A stretch of DNA of 37,008 bases from NCBI GenBank assembly GCA_022843745.1, contig JALHNB010000064.1:1-37008 (forward strand). The letters are read 5' to 3'. This DNA is from Anaerolineae bacterium. GTDB lineage: Bacteria > Chloroflexota > Anaerolineae > Aggregatilineales > Phototrophicaceae. Of this stretch, positions 16,443 to 24,158 are shown in pieces. Within the stretch, counting starts at the first letter, position 1. Each line of letters starts with the position of its first letter. The notes under the pieces were generated by a model, which made no database searches, was not told where the DNA came from, and was given only the letters and a program-made list of their open reading frames with translations. The translations under genes and the position numbers were made by a program.

Positions 16443-17758
16443 CTCCAAGGGTACGGGCTGTTGCTCACCGGATGCAGTTCGCCCTGGCTGAAACGGGCAA
16501 AGCGGAAGGGATAAAGCACCGAACTCGCCTCGCCCATCAGCACGCGCGCGACCTCTTTGCCCACACCGATCATTTTGTAGCCATGATTGCTATCGGCAAT
16601 AACGTAAACGTTGGGCAGCATAAAATCGAATACCGGGAAATTATCCGCTGTGAAAGCGCCGATCCCGCCCGACGGCGACCAATCATAAATCTTGTGACTG
16701 CCTTCAAAGCGCTTCATGCAGTGTGCCAGCCCTGCCGTCCAATAATCGACAAAATCCTCTTTGACTACGTAAAGCTGGCTCTGTGTTCCATAAGGGTCAA
16801 GCTGCGCCGATGTTCCGAGATTTTCTGGCGTTGCCCCGCCCTGGACACCTTGTTTATCCGGCTTGAAATAGATGCCCCACAATTGGTCGGTAATCAGATT
16901 CCCGGTTTTGGTTGAGATCAGCGGTTCGCTGGAATCAATGTGAATCACAGGCGGGACTTTACCTTCAGCCGTCACATAAGTTTTTGGGTCGAAATGTATT
17001 TCACCTTCAGCAAGCCGCCAATACGTCCACATTGGCTGATCTTGTACCACATCGCCGCCAGGTGTGCGGATGTCGATCACGTTGGGCAAACCCAACATCG
17101 TCCAAAGTGACTTAATCCAGGGGCCGGCGCCGATAATCACCTGATCGGCTTCAATCGTACCCTGGTTGGTTTGAATCGCACGCACCAAATCGCCGCGAAT
17201 ATCGAATCCGGTCACTTCGACGCCAGAAAGAATTTTCACGCCCTCCGCTTCCGCTTTAGCCGCCAGCCCAAGCATGGACGCTTTATTGAAAGCAAAACCA
17301 CCTTGTTTTTCATGTAAACAAGCTGTTAAACCCCGTGCTTTCCAATCCGGCAGCATCGCACGCATATAATCATGCACATTTTGTTCGCCTAAAATCAGAT
17401 CGGAACGATAGCCGCTGCGCTGTTGGCGCTCAAAAATCGTTTCGAGGTCATGTTCTTGTACCGGCCCCGCCACCGCCAGATAGCCGACCGGGTTATAGTG
17501 AAAGTCCTCTTGATTTTCTTCCCACACCTCGACGCTGACGCGCATCACTTCGCCCATCGCAGGCTGGAAATAAAAGTTGCGAATCACGCCGCAGGCAATC
17601 CCCGAAGCCCCGGCTGCGACTCCGCTTTTATCCAGTATAACAATATCCTCACCAGAGCCTTTGCCACGTGCTTTTAATTCTTTCGCCAAGTGCCAGGCTG
17701 TGCTGAGTCCATGTACACCCGCGCCGATGACGACGTATTTTTTGAATTTTGGCAGCAT
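16439..17758 (-). CDS. FAD-dependent oxidoreductase, DAO / SoxB-like
   Basis: 439 residues with an N-terminal dinucleotide fold (VVIGAGVHGLSTAWHLAKEL) and a DAO-family FAD motif (GASGIACGVIRNFY). Mid-protein IEADQVIIGAGPWIKSL and C-terminal SPSGGIGAFTADNFPVFD complete the fold. The family oxidises N-methyl or secondary amines (sarcosine, dimethylglycine, amino acids). It is distinct from the other SoxB-like protein of this operon. Being last after the heterotetrameric sarcosine-oxidase genes, it may act on the more methylated intermediate before them. I chose ATG 17758 (GGAG eight to nine bases upstream). The 108-base gap before it contains the 36-bp repeat also found upstream of the SDR gene. 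Substrate unknown. Confidence 0.82.
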   Translation of the reverse strand: MLPKFKKYVVIGAGVHGLSTAWHLAKELKARGKGSGEDIVILDKSGVAAGASGIACGVIRNFYFQPAMGEVMRVSVEVWEENQEDFHYNPVGYLAVAGPVQEHDLETIFERQQRSGYRSDLILGEQNVHDYMRAMLPDWKARGLTACLHEKQGGFAFNKASMLGLAAKAEAEGVKILSGVEVTGFDIRGDLVRAIQTNQGTIEADQVIIGAGPWIKSLWTMLGLPNVIDIRTPGGDVVQDQPMWTYWRLAEGEIHFDPKTYVTAEGKVPPVIHIDSSEPLISTKTGNLITDQLWGIYFKPDKQGVQGGATPENLGTSAQLDPYGTQSQLYVVKEDFVDYWTAGLAHCMKRFEGSHKIYDWSPSGGIGAFTADNFPVFDFMLPNVYVIADSNHGYKMIGVGKEVARVLMGEASSVLYPFRFARFSQGELHPVSNSPYPWS

Positions 17759-17783
17759 AATCACTTCTCCATTAAAATCTGAT

Positions 17784-17819
17784 TTGAACCACAGAGACAC
17801 AGAGAATACAGAGGGAAAA
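17784..17819 (-). repeat. 36-bp repeat (copy A) just upstream of the DAO gene
   Basis: Read on the minus strand it ends CTCTGTGTCTCTGTGGTTCA and lies 26 bases before the DAO start codon. A copy identical at 32 of 36 positions, in the same orientation relative to the next gene, lies at 35732-35767 before the SDR gene. The last 21 bases are identical. Confidence 0.85.
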
Positions 17820-17866
17820 TTTGAATTTTTCTGCGTCTTTACCCCCTGTGTTATCCTTTGAAATTT

Positions 17867-18400
17867 TTATTCCGAGAATTCCTGCATCGCGTCGGCGACA
17901 ACATCCCACACATAAGCCGCCAGTGAGACGCTCACGATAAGGTGATAAGTTCGTATATTCTCGTCATCCAGGCGCACGATCAGTGTTCGAACTTTCGCCA
18001 GGCTCGACTGTGCCGAATGCTGATTAGGAAATGCTGAATCTGCGAAATCCAGTCCGCAGATTTTCGGCAGCAAGTCCCGTGCGCCCTCTCCCACCAGCCG
18101 CAATTGCCCATAAGCGTGCGTCATATCGGTGATGGTCGCACGAGTTGCGCCCGCTTCCATTTGCAGCCACTTACCGGCCACATCAACATTCGCGTCCAGC
18201 AGCATATACTGCTCAGGAGTCAGCCGCACGAGTATGCCCTTATCAATGCACTTGACCTCACCAATCCGAATCGTTTGAAAAATCCCGCCCAGATCGCGAC
18301 CACGAATGTCGATTAATCCCCTGCCACTGACATCCGTTAGCGAACCAGCGCTACTTTGCACAGCAGGTGTAGAAATGGGAGATATATAAGGGAGGTTCAT
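17867..18400 (-). CDS. soxG: Sarcosine-oxidase-like gamma subunit
   Basis: 177 residues. The sequence has the SoxG/GcvT-like pattern: VKCIDKGILVRLTPEQYMLL, then TDMTHAYGQLRLVGEGARDL and LPKICGLDFAD near residues 80-130. It ends in the strand-rich VSVSLAAYVWDVVADAMQEF. In heterotetrameric sarcosine oxidase the gamma subunit is a small scaffold without cofactors that contacts the alpha subunit. The gene follows the alpha gene by about 15 bases with its own GGAGCG site, matching the conserved B-D-A-G order. Identification is mainly from this order and the GcvT-like motifs, since gamma subunits diverge quickly. Confidence 0.82.
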   Translation of the reverse strand: MNLPYISPISTPAVQSSAGSLTDVSGRGLIDIRGRDLGGIFQTIRIGEVKCIDKGILVRLTPEQYMLLDANVDVAGKWLQMEAGATRATITDMTHAYGQLRLVGEGARDLLPKICGLDFADSAFPNQHSAQSSLAKVRTLIVRLDDENIRTYHLIVSVSLAAYVWDVVADAMQEFSE

Positions 18401-18415
18401 TTTTACACCGCGCTC

Positions 18416-21322
18416 CTATGAATTGAGTTTGAGGCCATCAGGATCGTAAAATGGCAGCGGCACGACTCGGCCAGTCTTCATTTGGCCGCGCACACGAATC
18501 GTAAATTCCTGCCCCGGCTCGGACATCTCTGTCGGCAACCAGCACAAACCGATCACTTTTTTCAGGGTCGGGCTGCGCCGCACACTGGTGATTCTGCCGA
18601 TAATTTCCAGGCCAATCGGCCCATTTCCTGGTCTTACAATCTGATTGGCTTCTTCAGGTATCGTGCCATCCGGCATCTCAAAGCCGACCAATTTTTTAGT
18701 CACGCCTTTTTGGTTCGCCATCAACAGCGATGCCTTGCCAGTGAAATCCTGTTTGTCCAGCTTGACCGCCCACTCCATCCCTGCCTCAAACGGGTTCGTC
18801 AGGCCATCTGTGTCCTGGCTGACGATAATGTGGCCTTTTTCCAGCCGCAAAATGCGCTGCGCTTCGACACCAAACGGCGTGATTCCAAATTCTTCACCCG
18901 CTTTTAATAGTGCTTCCCAAATATGCAATCCGTAACCGCTTGGTGTGTGTATTTCGTAGCTCAACTCGCCTGTGAAGCCGATACGCAGCAGCAGCACAGG
19001 AATTCCGGCAATTGTTGCCTGACGGACACTCATATAAGGAAAGGCGGCATTGCTCAGATCGACACCCTGTATAATCTTCGCTAGCACATCGCGGGAGCGC
19101 GGCCCGGCCAGATTCATCGCGGCCCGTAAATCCGTCACATTTAGCAGGTGAACGTCATACGACCAACCACTTTGCAAATTCCATTCCATATTTTCGAAAA
19201 TGCCACTTGCGCCGCTGGAGGTCGCTGTCATGTAGTAAAAATCATCATCGAGCCGTGCCGTCACACCATCGTCCAGAACAACGCCCTCTTCAGTGACCAT
19301 CAGGCCATAACGCACGCGCCCAACGTCCAGTTTTTGCCAGCGATTGGTATACACGCGCTCAAGCAAGCCCGGAACGCCCGGCCCACGAAGGTGAAATTTT
19401 CCGAGTGGTGTCACATCGATCAGGCCGACGCGCTCACGCACGGCACGCACTTCCGCGCTCGGATCGCCATAATGATCGGGACGCTTCCACAATCCGGCGT
19501 TCATCATCACCGCGCCATGCTTCACATGCCAGTCGTGCATCGGCGACACGCGCACCGGCTCCATTAGCCGCCCACCAAGCGCCCCCATCGTCACAGGTGT
19601 TACGGGTGGGCGTGAAGTTGTGTTTCCCGTTTCAGCAACGGTTTTCTGATTGTAATGGGCACAGACGTGAATCGCGTTGATGTTACACATCTTGCCCTGG
19701 CACGGCCCCATACTGACCGTACTGTAACGCTTAAGCAGTTCAACGCTGTCAAAGCCTTCTTGGATTGACTGCTTGATCTCCTTGCGCGTCACATCCTCAC
19801 AGATACAAACGAAATCCTTTTTCGCTTCATCTTCGGCGATATGAATTTGCGTCCAGGGGATGCGTTCTGCACGACGTTCTTCAACCTTCGCCGCCAAAAA
19901 CGTAACTTTTTCGATTTTGCCACCAAATCCAGCAAACTGAGCCGCCTGCAAGCCTGCTAACTCACCCTCACGCTCAATATCTTCGAGCAGGTGAGTGGCA
20001 GCCGCCTCCCCAGCAGCAAATACATCCGACGGCAGCATATCGAGGGTGAATTCATGAATTTGCTCGTTCCACCTCAGCTTACCACCTGCCTGAAAAAGCA
20101 GTTGGTTTGCAGGCGTATAGCCAGTCGAAACCAACAGCAGGTCGCATGGAAATTCGTGAATTTGTCCGCTATGGAGCGATTCCAGCGATACACCCTGCAC
20201 TTTGCCAATGCCCCAGGCGCGTTTGATCGTCGTGCGTTTGAAAATCATGACGTGTTCAGCCGACAATTTTCGGATCAAATCGGCATCTGGTTCTTCACGC
20301 ATTTCAGCGAGAGCCTCGATGTGAACCCCTGCCGCAATCAGATCAAGCGCTGCTTGTAGTCCGCGACGATTGGCGGAAACAACTACCGCCCGTGCGCCAG
20401 GTACAACACCCCACAGATGAATCATCCGCTGTACCGCCGAACCAAGCATGATGCCCGGCAGATCATTATTTTCAAACAGCAGCGGAATCTCATACGCGCC
20501 TGTCGCAACGATCAGCGCCTTTGTACGCAGCTTGATAAGCCGGTTTCCAGTTACCGCGCCGACCCAATTGCGGTCGTAGCGGCCTACCGCTGTCGTGTTC
20601 GTCAAAATTTCGACATTCGAAAATCCGACTAATTCCGCAGCCATTTTCGCAACATATTCGTAGGCAGGCAGGCCATCAATTTCATCCATCCTGTAGCGCA
20701 AATGACCGCCAGGTGAGGATTGGTCATCCATCAAAATGACTCGTGCGCCGGATTTCGCTGCTGCCAGTGCTGCCCGCAAACCCGCCGGGCCGCCGCCAAT
20801 CACAGCTACATCAACATGTTTGTAAATTTTGTCAAAATAGCCTGGCTCAGAATCTGGGTCGATTTTGCCGAGTCCTGCTGCTTGGCGCAAGAAGCGTTCA
20901 TACGTCGGCCACAGCGCTTGTGGGCGGATAAACGCTTTGTAATAGAAACCCGCTGGCAAAAAGCTATCTACCAACTGTGTCGCGCTCATCACATCAACAT
21001 CTAACGAGGGCATGGCATTTTGCGCTTCGACTTTCATACCTGCCTGAACAGGGGTTGTGCAGCTTCGCACGTTGGCTTCATCGCCTACTTGTACTAAACA
21101 ATTCGGACAAGCGCCTGCCGCGCAGAGTAAACCCCTCCGGCGGTGGTATTTGAACGAACGACTAAAGGTCATCACCCCCGCCGCCACGAGTGCCGAGGCA
21201 ATCGTATCGCCTTCATAAGCAGTATAGGTTTTGCCATCAAATACGAAATCGACTATTTTTTCGCGGTTAATGACCTGCGAAGGCGTTTCCGGCAGCCGTC
21301 CAACTGCGGCCTGTATTGCCAT
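18416..21322 (-). CDS. soxA: Sarcosine-oxidase-like alpha subunit with two [2Fe-2S] ligand sets
   Basis: 968 residues, the usual size. Domains: ferredoxin-like (about 24-105), NAD/FAD reductase with VAVIGGGPAGLRAALAAAKS (171-190), BFD-like (503-550) and a GcvT-type folate-binding domain (about 590-965). Classical oxidases have lost the ferredoxin cysteines. Here C67-x4-C72-x2-C75-x12-C88 is complete, and the BFD-like region keeps C506-x-C508 and C541-x4-C546. The protein can therefore hold two iron-sulfur clusters, as in the opine- and proline-dehydrogenase or HCN-synthase relatives. That points to a dehydrogenase passing electrons on rather than a simple oxidase. The folate domain implies transfer of the removed methyl carbon to tetrahydrofolate. 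It lies six bases after soxD. Confidence 0.9.
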   Translation of the reverse strand: MAIQAAVGRLPETPSQVINREKIVDFVFDGKTYTAYEGDTIASALVAAGVMTFSRSFKYHRRRGLLCAAGACPNCLVQVGDEANVRSCTTPVQAGMKVEAQNAMPSLDVDVMSATQLVDSFLPAGFYYKAFIRPQALWPTYERFLRQAAGLGKIDPDSEPGYFDKIYKHVDVAVIGGGPAGLRAALAAAKSGARVILMDDQSSPGGHLRYRMDEIDGLPAYEYVAKMAAELVGFSNVEILTNTTAVGRYDRNWVGAVTGNRLIKLRTKALIVATGAYEIPLLFENNDLPGIMLGSAVQRMIHLWGVVPGARAVVVSANRRGLQAALDLIAAGVHIEALAEMREEPDADLIRKLSAEHVMIFKRTTIKRAWGIGKVQGVSLESLHSGQIHEFPCDLLLVSTGYTPANQLLFQAGGKLRWNEQIHEFTLDMLPSDVFAAGEAAATHLLEDIEREGELAGLQAAQFAGFGGKIEKVTFLAAKVEERRAERIPWTQIHIAEDEAKKDFVCICEDVTRKEIKQSIQEGFDSVELLKRYSTVSMGPCQGKMCNINAIHVCAHYNQKTVAETGNTTSRPPVTPVTMGALGGRLMEPVRVSPMHDWHVKHGAVMMNAGLWKRPDHYGDPSAEVRAVRERVGLIDVTPLGKFHLRGPGVPGLLERVYTNRWQKLDVGRVRYGLMVTEEGVVLDDGVTARLDDDFYYMTATSSGASGIFENMEWNLQSGWSYDVHLLNVTDLRAAMNLAGPRSRDVLAKIIQGVDLSNAAFPYMSVRQATIAGIPVLLLRIGFTGELSYEIHTPSGYGLHIWEALLKAGEEFGITPFGVEAQRILRLEKGHIIVSQDTDGLTNPFEAGMEWAVKLDKQDFTGKASLLMANQKGVTKKLVGFEMPDGTIPEEANQIVRPGNGPIGLEIIGRITSVRRSPTLKKVIGLCWLPTEMSEPGQEFTIRVRGQMKTGRVVPLPFYDPDGLKLNS

Positions 21323-21328
21323 GTACTT

Positions 21329-21595
21329 TTACTCCTGGGGTCGCGCTTCCCAAACATAGGTTTTGAGGACTTCATGGGTTTTCGTGTGGCGTTCGGCGAT
21401 AAGCCACTGACCGCACCCGCTCTGATGACACCACCACTCCGGCATTACCCCCAACACGTTTTTCCTCACATAAAGATAATTTGCCCACTCTGCCTGCGTC
21501 GCAGTATTTGGATTAGGGCGCTTGGTGATCTCGCCGCCATAACGAAATTCACTTACATTGCGCGTCCCACAGTTCGGACACGTCAAAAGAATCAT
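21329..21595 (-). CDS. soxD: Sarcosine-oxidase-like delta subunit (zinc protein)
   Basis: 88 residues with all family landmarks: CPNCGTRNVSEFRYGGE, WANYLYVRKN, EWWCHQSGCGQWL and ERHTKTHEV. The probable zinc ligands are Cys 6, Cys 9, His 57 and Cys 61, matching the ligand pattern known for the delta subunit of tetrameric sarcosine oxidase. It lies between the beta and alpha genes in the conserved order. A 28-base GTAGGGGC hairpin separates it from the beta gene. Confidence 0.92.
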   Translation of the reverse strand: MILLTCPNCGTRNVSEFRYGGEITKRPNPNTATQAEWANYLYVRKNVLGVMPEWWCHQSGCGQWLIAERHTKTHEVLKTYVWEARPQE

Positions 21596-21632
21596 GATAT
21601 TTTTGCCCTTTCAGCCGCAAATTATTGGGCTT

Positions 21633-21660
21633 GTAGGGGCACAGCTTGCTACGCCCCTAC
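21633..21660. repeat. GTAGGGGC...GCCCCTAC hairpin (REP-like)
   Basis: Perfect 8-bp stem, 12-base loop, in the 79-base gap between soxB and soxD. The same GTAGGGG start recurs at 25849, 29812 and 30053. There is no U tract, so it is more likely an mRNA-stability or polarity element than a terminator. Confidence 0.75.
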
Positions 21661-21674
21661 GGAGAGAATTTTTA

Positions 21675-22910
21675 TTAATGGCCTACCGATGCCGCACCCT
21701 TTTCACCGATTAGCGCACCGTCTTCGAAACGCCCAAGATAAAATGGTGCGATCAAATCCGGCGTGCGGTTCGTAGCAATCAGTTCCGCCATGCGCTTGCC
21801 GCTGACTGGCCCGGCTTTGAAGCCATATGTTCCCCAGCCAACATCTACAACGAAACCCTCAACCGGCGTAAAGCCCATGATCGGACTGTAATCCGGTGTC
21901 ATGTCACAAACCCCTGCCCATTGGCGCAGAATTTTGACGCGCGACAGGCTGGGGAAGAGTTCGAGCATATGTCCGCTGAGGCTTTCGAGAAAGCCGAGCG
22001 TTGAATCGAGCGAATACGACTGATACGGGTCAATTGATGCCCCCATCACTAGCTCACCGCGATCCGACTGGCTGACATAAACATGTAGTGAACCGGAAAC
22101 AATCACAACATCCAGAAATGGCTTCAGTGCTTCACTGACACAGGCTTGCAGTGGATGCGATGTGATCGGCAGTTTCACATCAACCATATCGCAAATCAGC
22201 GAACACCAACCAGCCGTCGCATTTAGCACCATACCGGTTTTGATCGTCCCGCAATTGGTTTGTACCGAGATCACTTTGTTGTTTTCAACGTTGATTCCGG
22301 TGACTTCGGTCAACTGATGAATGTGGACACCGCGCTCATCCGCTCCACGCGCATAGCCCCATACCACCGCATCGTGGCGGATAATGCCGCCCGGCGGGTG
22401 ATAGAGTGCACCGAGAATCGGATAGCGGGGATGTTCGCTCAAATCTAAATGCGGGCAAAGTTTCGCGATTTCATCGGGGTAAATCAGACTGCTGTTCACG
22501 CCTTGAATCTGGTTTACTTCCGCCCGCCAGCGCATCGTCCGCACGGCTGCGTCACTGTGCGCCAACGTCAGATGTCCTCGCTGACTGAACAGCACGTTAA
22601 AATCCAGATCAACCGACAGGTTTTCATAGAGCTTTATGCTCTCATCGTAGAACGCCACACCTTCAGGTGTCAGATAATTCGAACGCAGAATAGTCGTATT
22701 GCGCCCGCTGCCGCCGCTGCCGATATAGCGCTTCTCCAACACCGCCACGTTGGTGATACCGTGATACTTCGCCAGATAATAGGCCGCCGCCAGCCCATGC
22801 ACCCCGCCGCCGATAATTACCACATCGTAGCTGTCCTTCAGGTCGTGCGTGCGCCACATTCGCGGCAGCGGTTTATTGCCATTCAATCCATGCCGAATGA
22901 GTTTCCACAT
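21675..22910 (-). CDS. soxB: Sarcosine-oxidase-like beta subunit (FAD/FMN amine dehydrogenase)
   Basis: 411 residues. N-terminal SYDVVIIGGGVHGLAAAYYL is the FAD fold, followed by GSGGSGRNTTILRSNYLTPE, diagnostic of SoxB-type subunits. Further family segments are YHPPGGIIRHDAVVWGYARG and GVCDMTPDYSPIMGFTPVEG, ending with GWGTYGFKAGPVSGKRMAEL. In the family this subunit carries the amine-oxidising FAD and contacts FMN shared with alpha. It starts three bases after the methyltransferase gene stop, so they are cotranscribed. Together with D, A and G it should N-demethylate a secondary amine such as sarcosine or a larger N-methyl compound. Confidence 0.92.
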   Translation of the reverse strand: MWKLIRHGLNGNKPLPRMWRTHDLKDSYDVVIIGGGVHGLAAAYYLAKYHGITNVAVLEKRYIGSGGSGRNTTILRSNYLTPEGVAFYDESIKLYENLSVDLDFNVLFSQRGHLTLAHSDAAVRTMRWRAEVNQIQGVNSSLIYPDEIAKLCPHLDLSEHPRYPILGALYHPPGGIIRHDAVVWGYARGADERGVHIHQLTEVTGINVENNKVISVQTNCGTIKTGMVLNATAGWCSLICDMVDVKLPITSHPLQACVSEALKPFLDVVIVSGSLHVYVSQSDRGELVMGASIDPYQSYSLDSTLGFLESLSGHMLELFPSLSRVKILRQWAGVCDMTPDYSPIMGFTPVEGFVVDVGWGTYGFKAGPVSGKRMAELIATNRTPDLIAPFYLGRFEDGALIGEKGAASVGH

Positions 22911-22913
22911 GAA

Positions 22914-23954
22914 TTAGCTCTTCTTTTCAAAATCCTGAATATGCCGTTTGTATTTTTCCTTCGACTCGCCCTGTGCGCCCAGAACCGGGTGCATCGAGAG
23001 ATCAGGTGAATAGACGCTGGCAGGCACAGTACGCCCCAACGCTTCAGACATCGCACGGACATGATGTGGCGCTCCACCGCAGCAAATACCAATGAAATTC
23101 ACGCCCAGATCGCGTGCTTTCACGGCAAATTCGGCCATTTCGAATCGGTTCACGAGGAACGGATCAAGTGCTACGGGAAATGCGCGGTTGCCATGTACAT
23201 CTTCCAGCACCTGAAAATAAGGATGATTGTGTGTCGTGTGATATGGGACTGGCTGTGCTGCTACATAACATTTGACTGCCGCGCGTATTTTTTCGAGCAA
23301 ACCAAACATCGTTTCTGGCCCACGGCTGCAATTCAGACCAACCACATCTGCGCCTTCATCCTCCAGAATTTTGCACGCCTCTGCCCAGGGAACGTTATCG
23401 TAAGTGGATTCACCCTTCGCTGCGAACGTCACCATCGCGGTCAATCCTGCTTTCTTGATAACATCGAGTGCGAGTCGCGCTTCGCCCAAATGATTAAATG
23501 TCTCGGCAATGATAAAGTGTGCGCCTTCTTCCTTCGCCCACTGCACTTGTTCCTCAAACATTGGGCGAACCGTTTTCTCACTTTCAGCCGGCTTCTCCGG
23601 GTCAAATTCCCAGGTATTGCAGATATTTCCGGCGACCAGCGCATCGCCCTTCGATGCTACTGTTTTTGCCAGCTTCAGCGCATCGCGATTCAAGCGTTCG
23701 AGGTCGCCCTCTCTACCAATCGCACGCATTTTAGCTCGGTGGCCATAGTAGGTGAACGCAACCATCACCTCCGCTCCAGCACGCAGAAACTCGGTGTGCA
23801 GTTCGATCACGGCCTGCGGATATTCCAGGACGACTTCAGGAACATATGCCCCTGCCTTCAGATAGCCGCGCCGCTCAAGTTCAAACAAATAACCTTCTGC
23901 GCCAATTACCACATCGTTCTTAAGTCGATCCAGTAAGTTCTGTGGTTTCATCAT
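22914..23954 (-). CDS. Betaine-homocysteine-type S-methyltransferase
   Basis: 346 residues from the ATG-ATG pair at 23954/23951, preceded by AAGGAGAGG; the frame is open further upstream, but that extension would run through the operators and is not protein-like. The sequence follows BHMT closely: FELERRGYLKAGAYVPEVVL, ELHTEFLRAGAEVMVAFTYY, EEGAHFIIAETFNHLGEARLAL. The zinc ligands are Cys 209 (GLNCSRGP) and the pair Cys 291-Cys 292 (GICCGG). The family moves a methyl group from betaine (or S-methylmethionine) to homocysteine. First in the operon, before the Sox-like genes, it would take the first methyl from a trimethylammonium substrate, leaving a dimethylamine for the flavoenzymes. The exact donor is not shown. 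Confidence 0.86.
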   Translation of the reverse strand: MMKPQNLLDRLKNDVVIGAEGYLFELERRGYLKAGAYVPEVVLEYPQAVIELHTEFLRAGAEVMVAFTYYGHRAKMRAIGREGDLERLNRDALKLAKTVASKGDALVAGNICNTWEFDPEKPAESEKTVRPMFEEQVQWAKEEGAHFIIAETFNHLGEARLALDVIKKAGLTAMVTFAAKGESTYDNVPWAEACKILEDEGADVVGLNCSRGPETMFGLLEKIRAAVKCYVAAQPVPYHTTHNHPYFQVLEDVHGNRAFPVALDPFLVNRFEMAEFAVKARDLGVNFIGICCGGAPHHVRAMSEALGRTVPASVYSPDLSMHPVLGAQGESKEKYKRHIQDFEKKS

Positions 23955-23978
23955 GCCTCTCCTTCGATTGATAAACAG

Positions 23979-24001
23979 ATTATGCACAAGTATTGCATAA
24001 T
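23979..24001. promoter_or_regulatory. Operator-like palindrome, copy 1 (ATTATGCA-N7-TGCATAAT)
   Basis: Perfect 8-bp inverted arms around a 7-base spacer (CAAGTAT), 25 bases before the methyltransferase start on the minus strand. A near-identical site lies at 24088. On the minus strand TATTAT and CATAAT -10-like sequences fall within or beside it. It is probably the target of the IclR-type regulator encoded at 30822-31601. Confidence 0.72.
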
Positions 24002-24051
24002 ACGCAAGAAAGAGGTACAAACGACACGTGAGTGTGAAAAAAATTACAAAA

Positions 24052-24081
24052 TTGACATTTCGCCCAAGTTGAACATAGAAT
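24052..24081 (+). promoter_or_regulatory. Sigma-70-type promoter for the plus-strand operon
   Basis: TTGACA at 24052-24057 and TAGAAT at 24076-24081 with an 18-base spacer. Transcription should start about 24088, inside the second palindrome and some 70 bases before the binding-protein ATG. This makes repression by a protein bound at that palindrome plausible. Confidence 0.7.
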
Positions 24082-24087
24082 TTGCGC

Positions 24088-24110
24088 ATTATGCACAAGC
24101 CCTGCATAAA
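24088..24110. promoter_or_regulatory. Operator-like palindrome, copy 2 (ATTATGCA-N7-TGCATAA)
   Basis: Shares ATTATGCACAAG and TGCATAA with copy 1; the arms are 7 bp perfect, and the eighth pair is broken. Centre-to-centre distance to copy 1 is 109 bases. It sits just downstream of the TAGAAT -10 box, overlapping the expected start of transcription. Confidence 0.72.
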
Positions 24111-24158
24111 TTATTATTTTACCATCCCTCGCAAACTAGATTATTGAGGAGACCTAAC

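Noticed and set aside
22449-23009. 186-codon plus-strand frame
   Set aside because: Antisense across the soxB/methyltransferase junction; no motif.
23061-23936. 291-codon open frame on the plus strand
   Set aside because: Fully antisense to the BHMT-type gene, rich in Cys/His/Phe by antisense composition, no domain signature.
16439-24001. Plain glycine-betaine catabolic operon as the complete explanation
   Set aside because: The minus-strand genes alone would fit, but the co-controlled divergent operon contains glycosidase, PrpD, aminotransferase and amidotransferase genes that betaine breakdown does not need.
23954-24107. 51-codon N-terminal extension of the BHMT-type gene
   Set aside because: It would run through the palindromes and is hydrophobic nonsense; the AAGGAG site and family N-terminus support 23954/23951.
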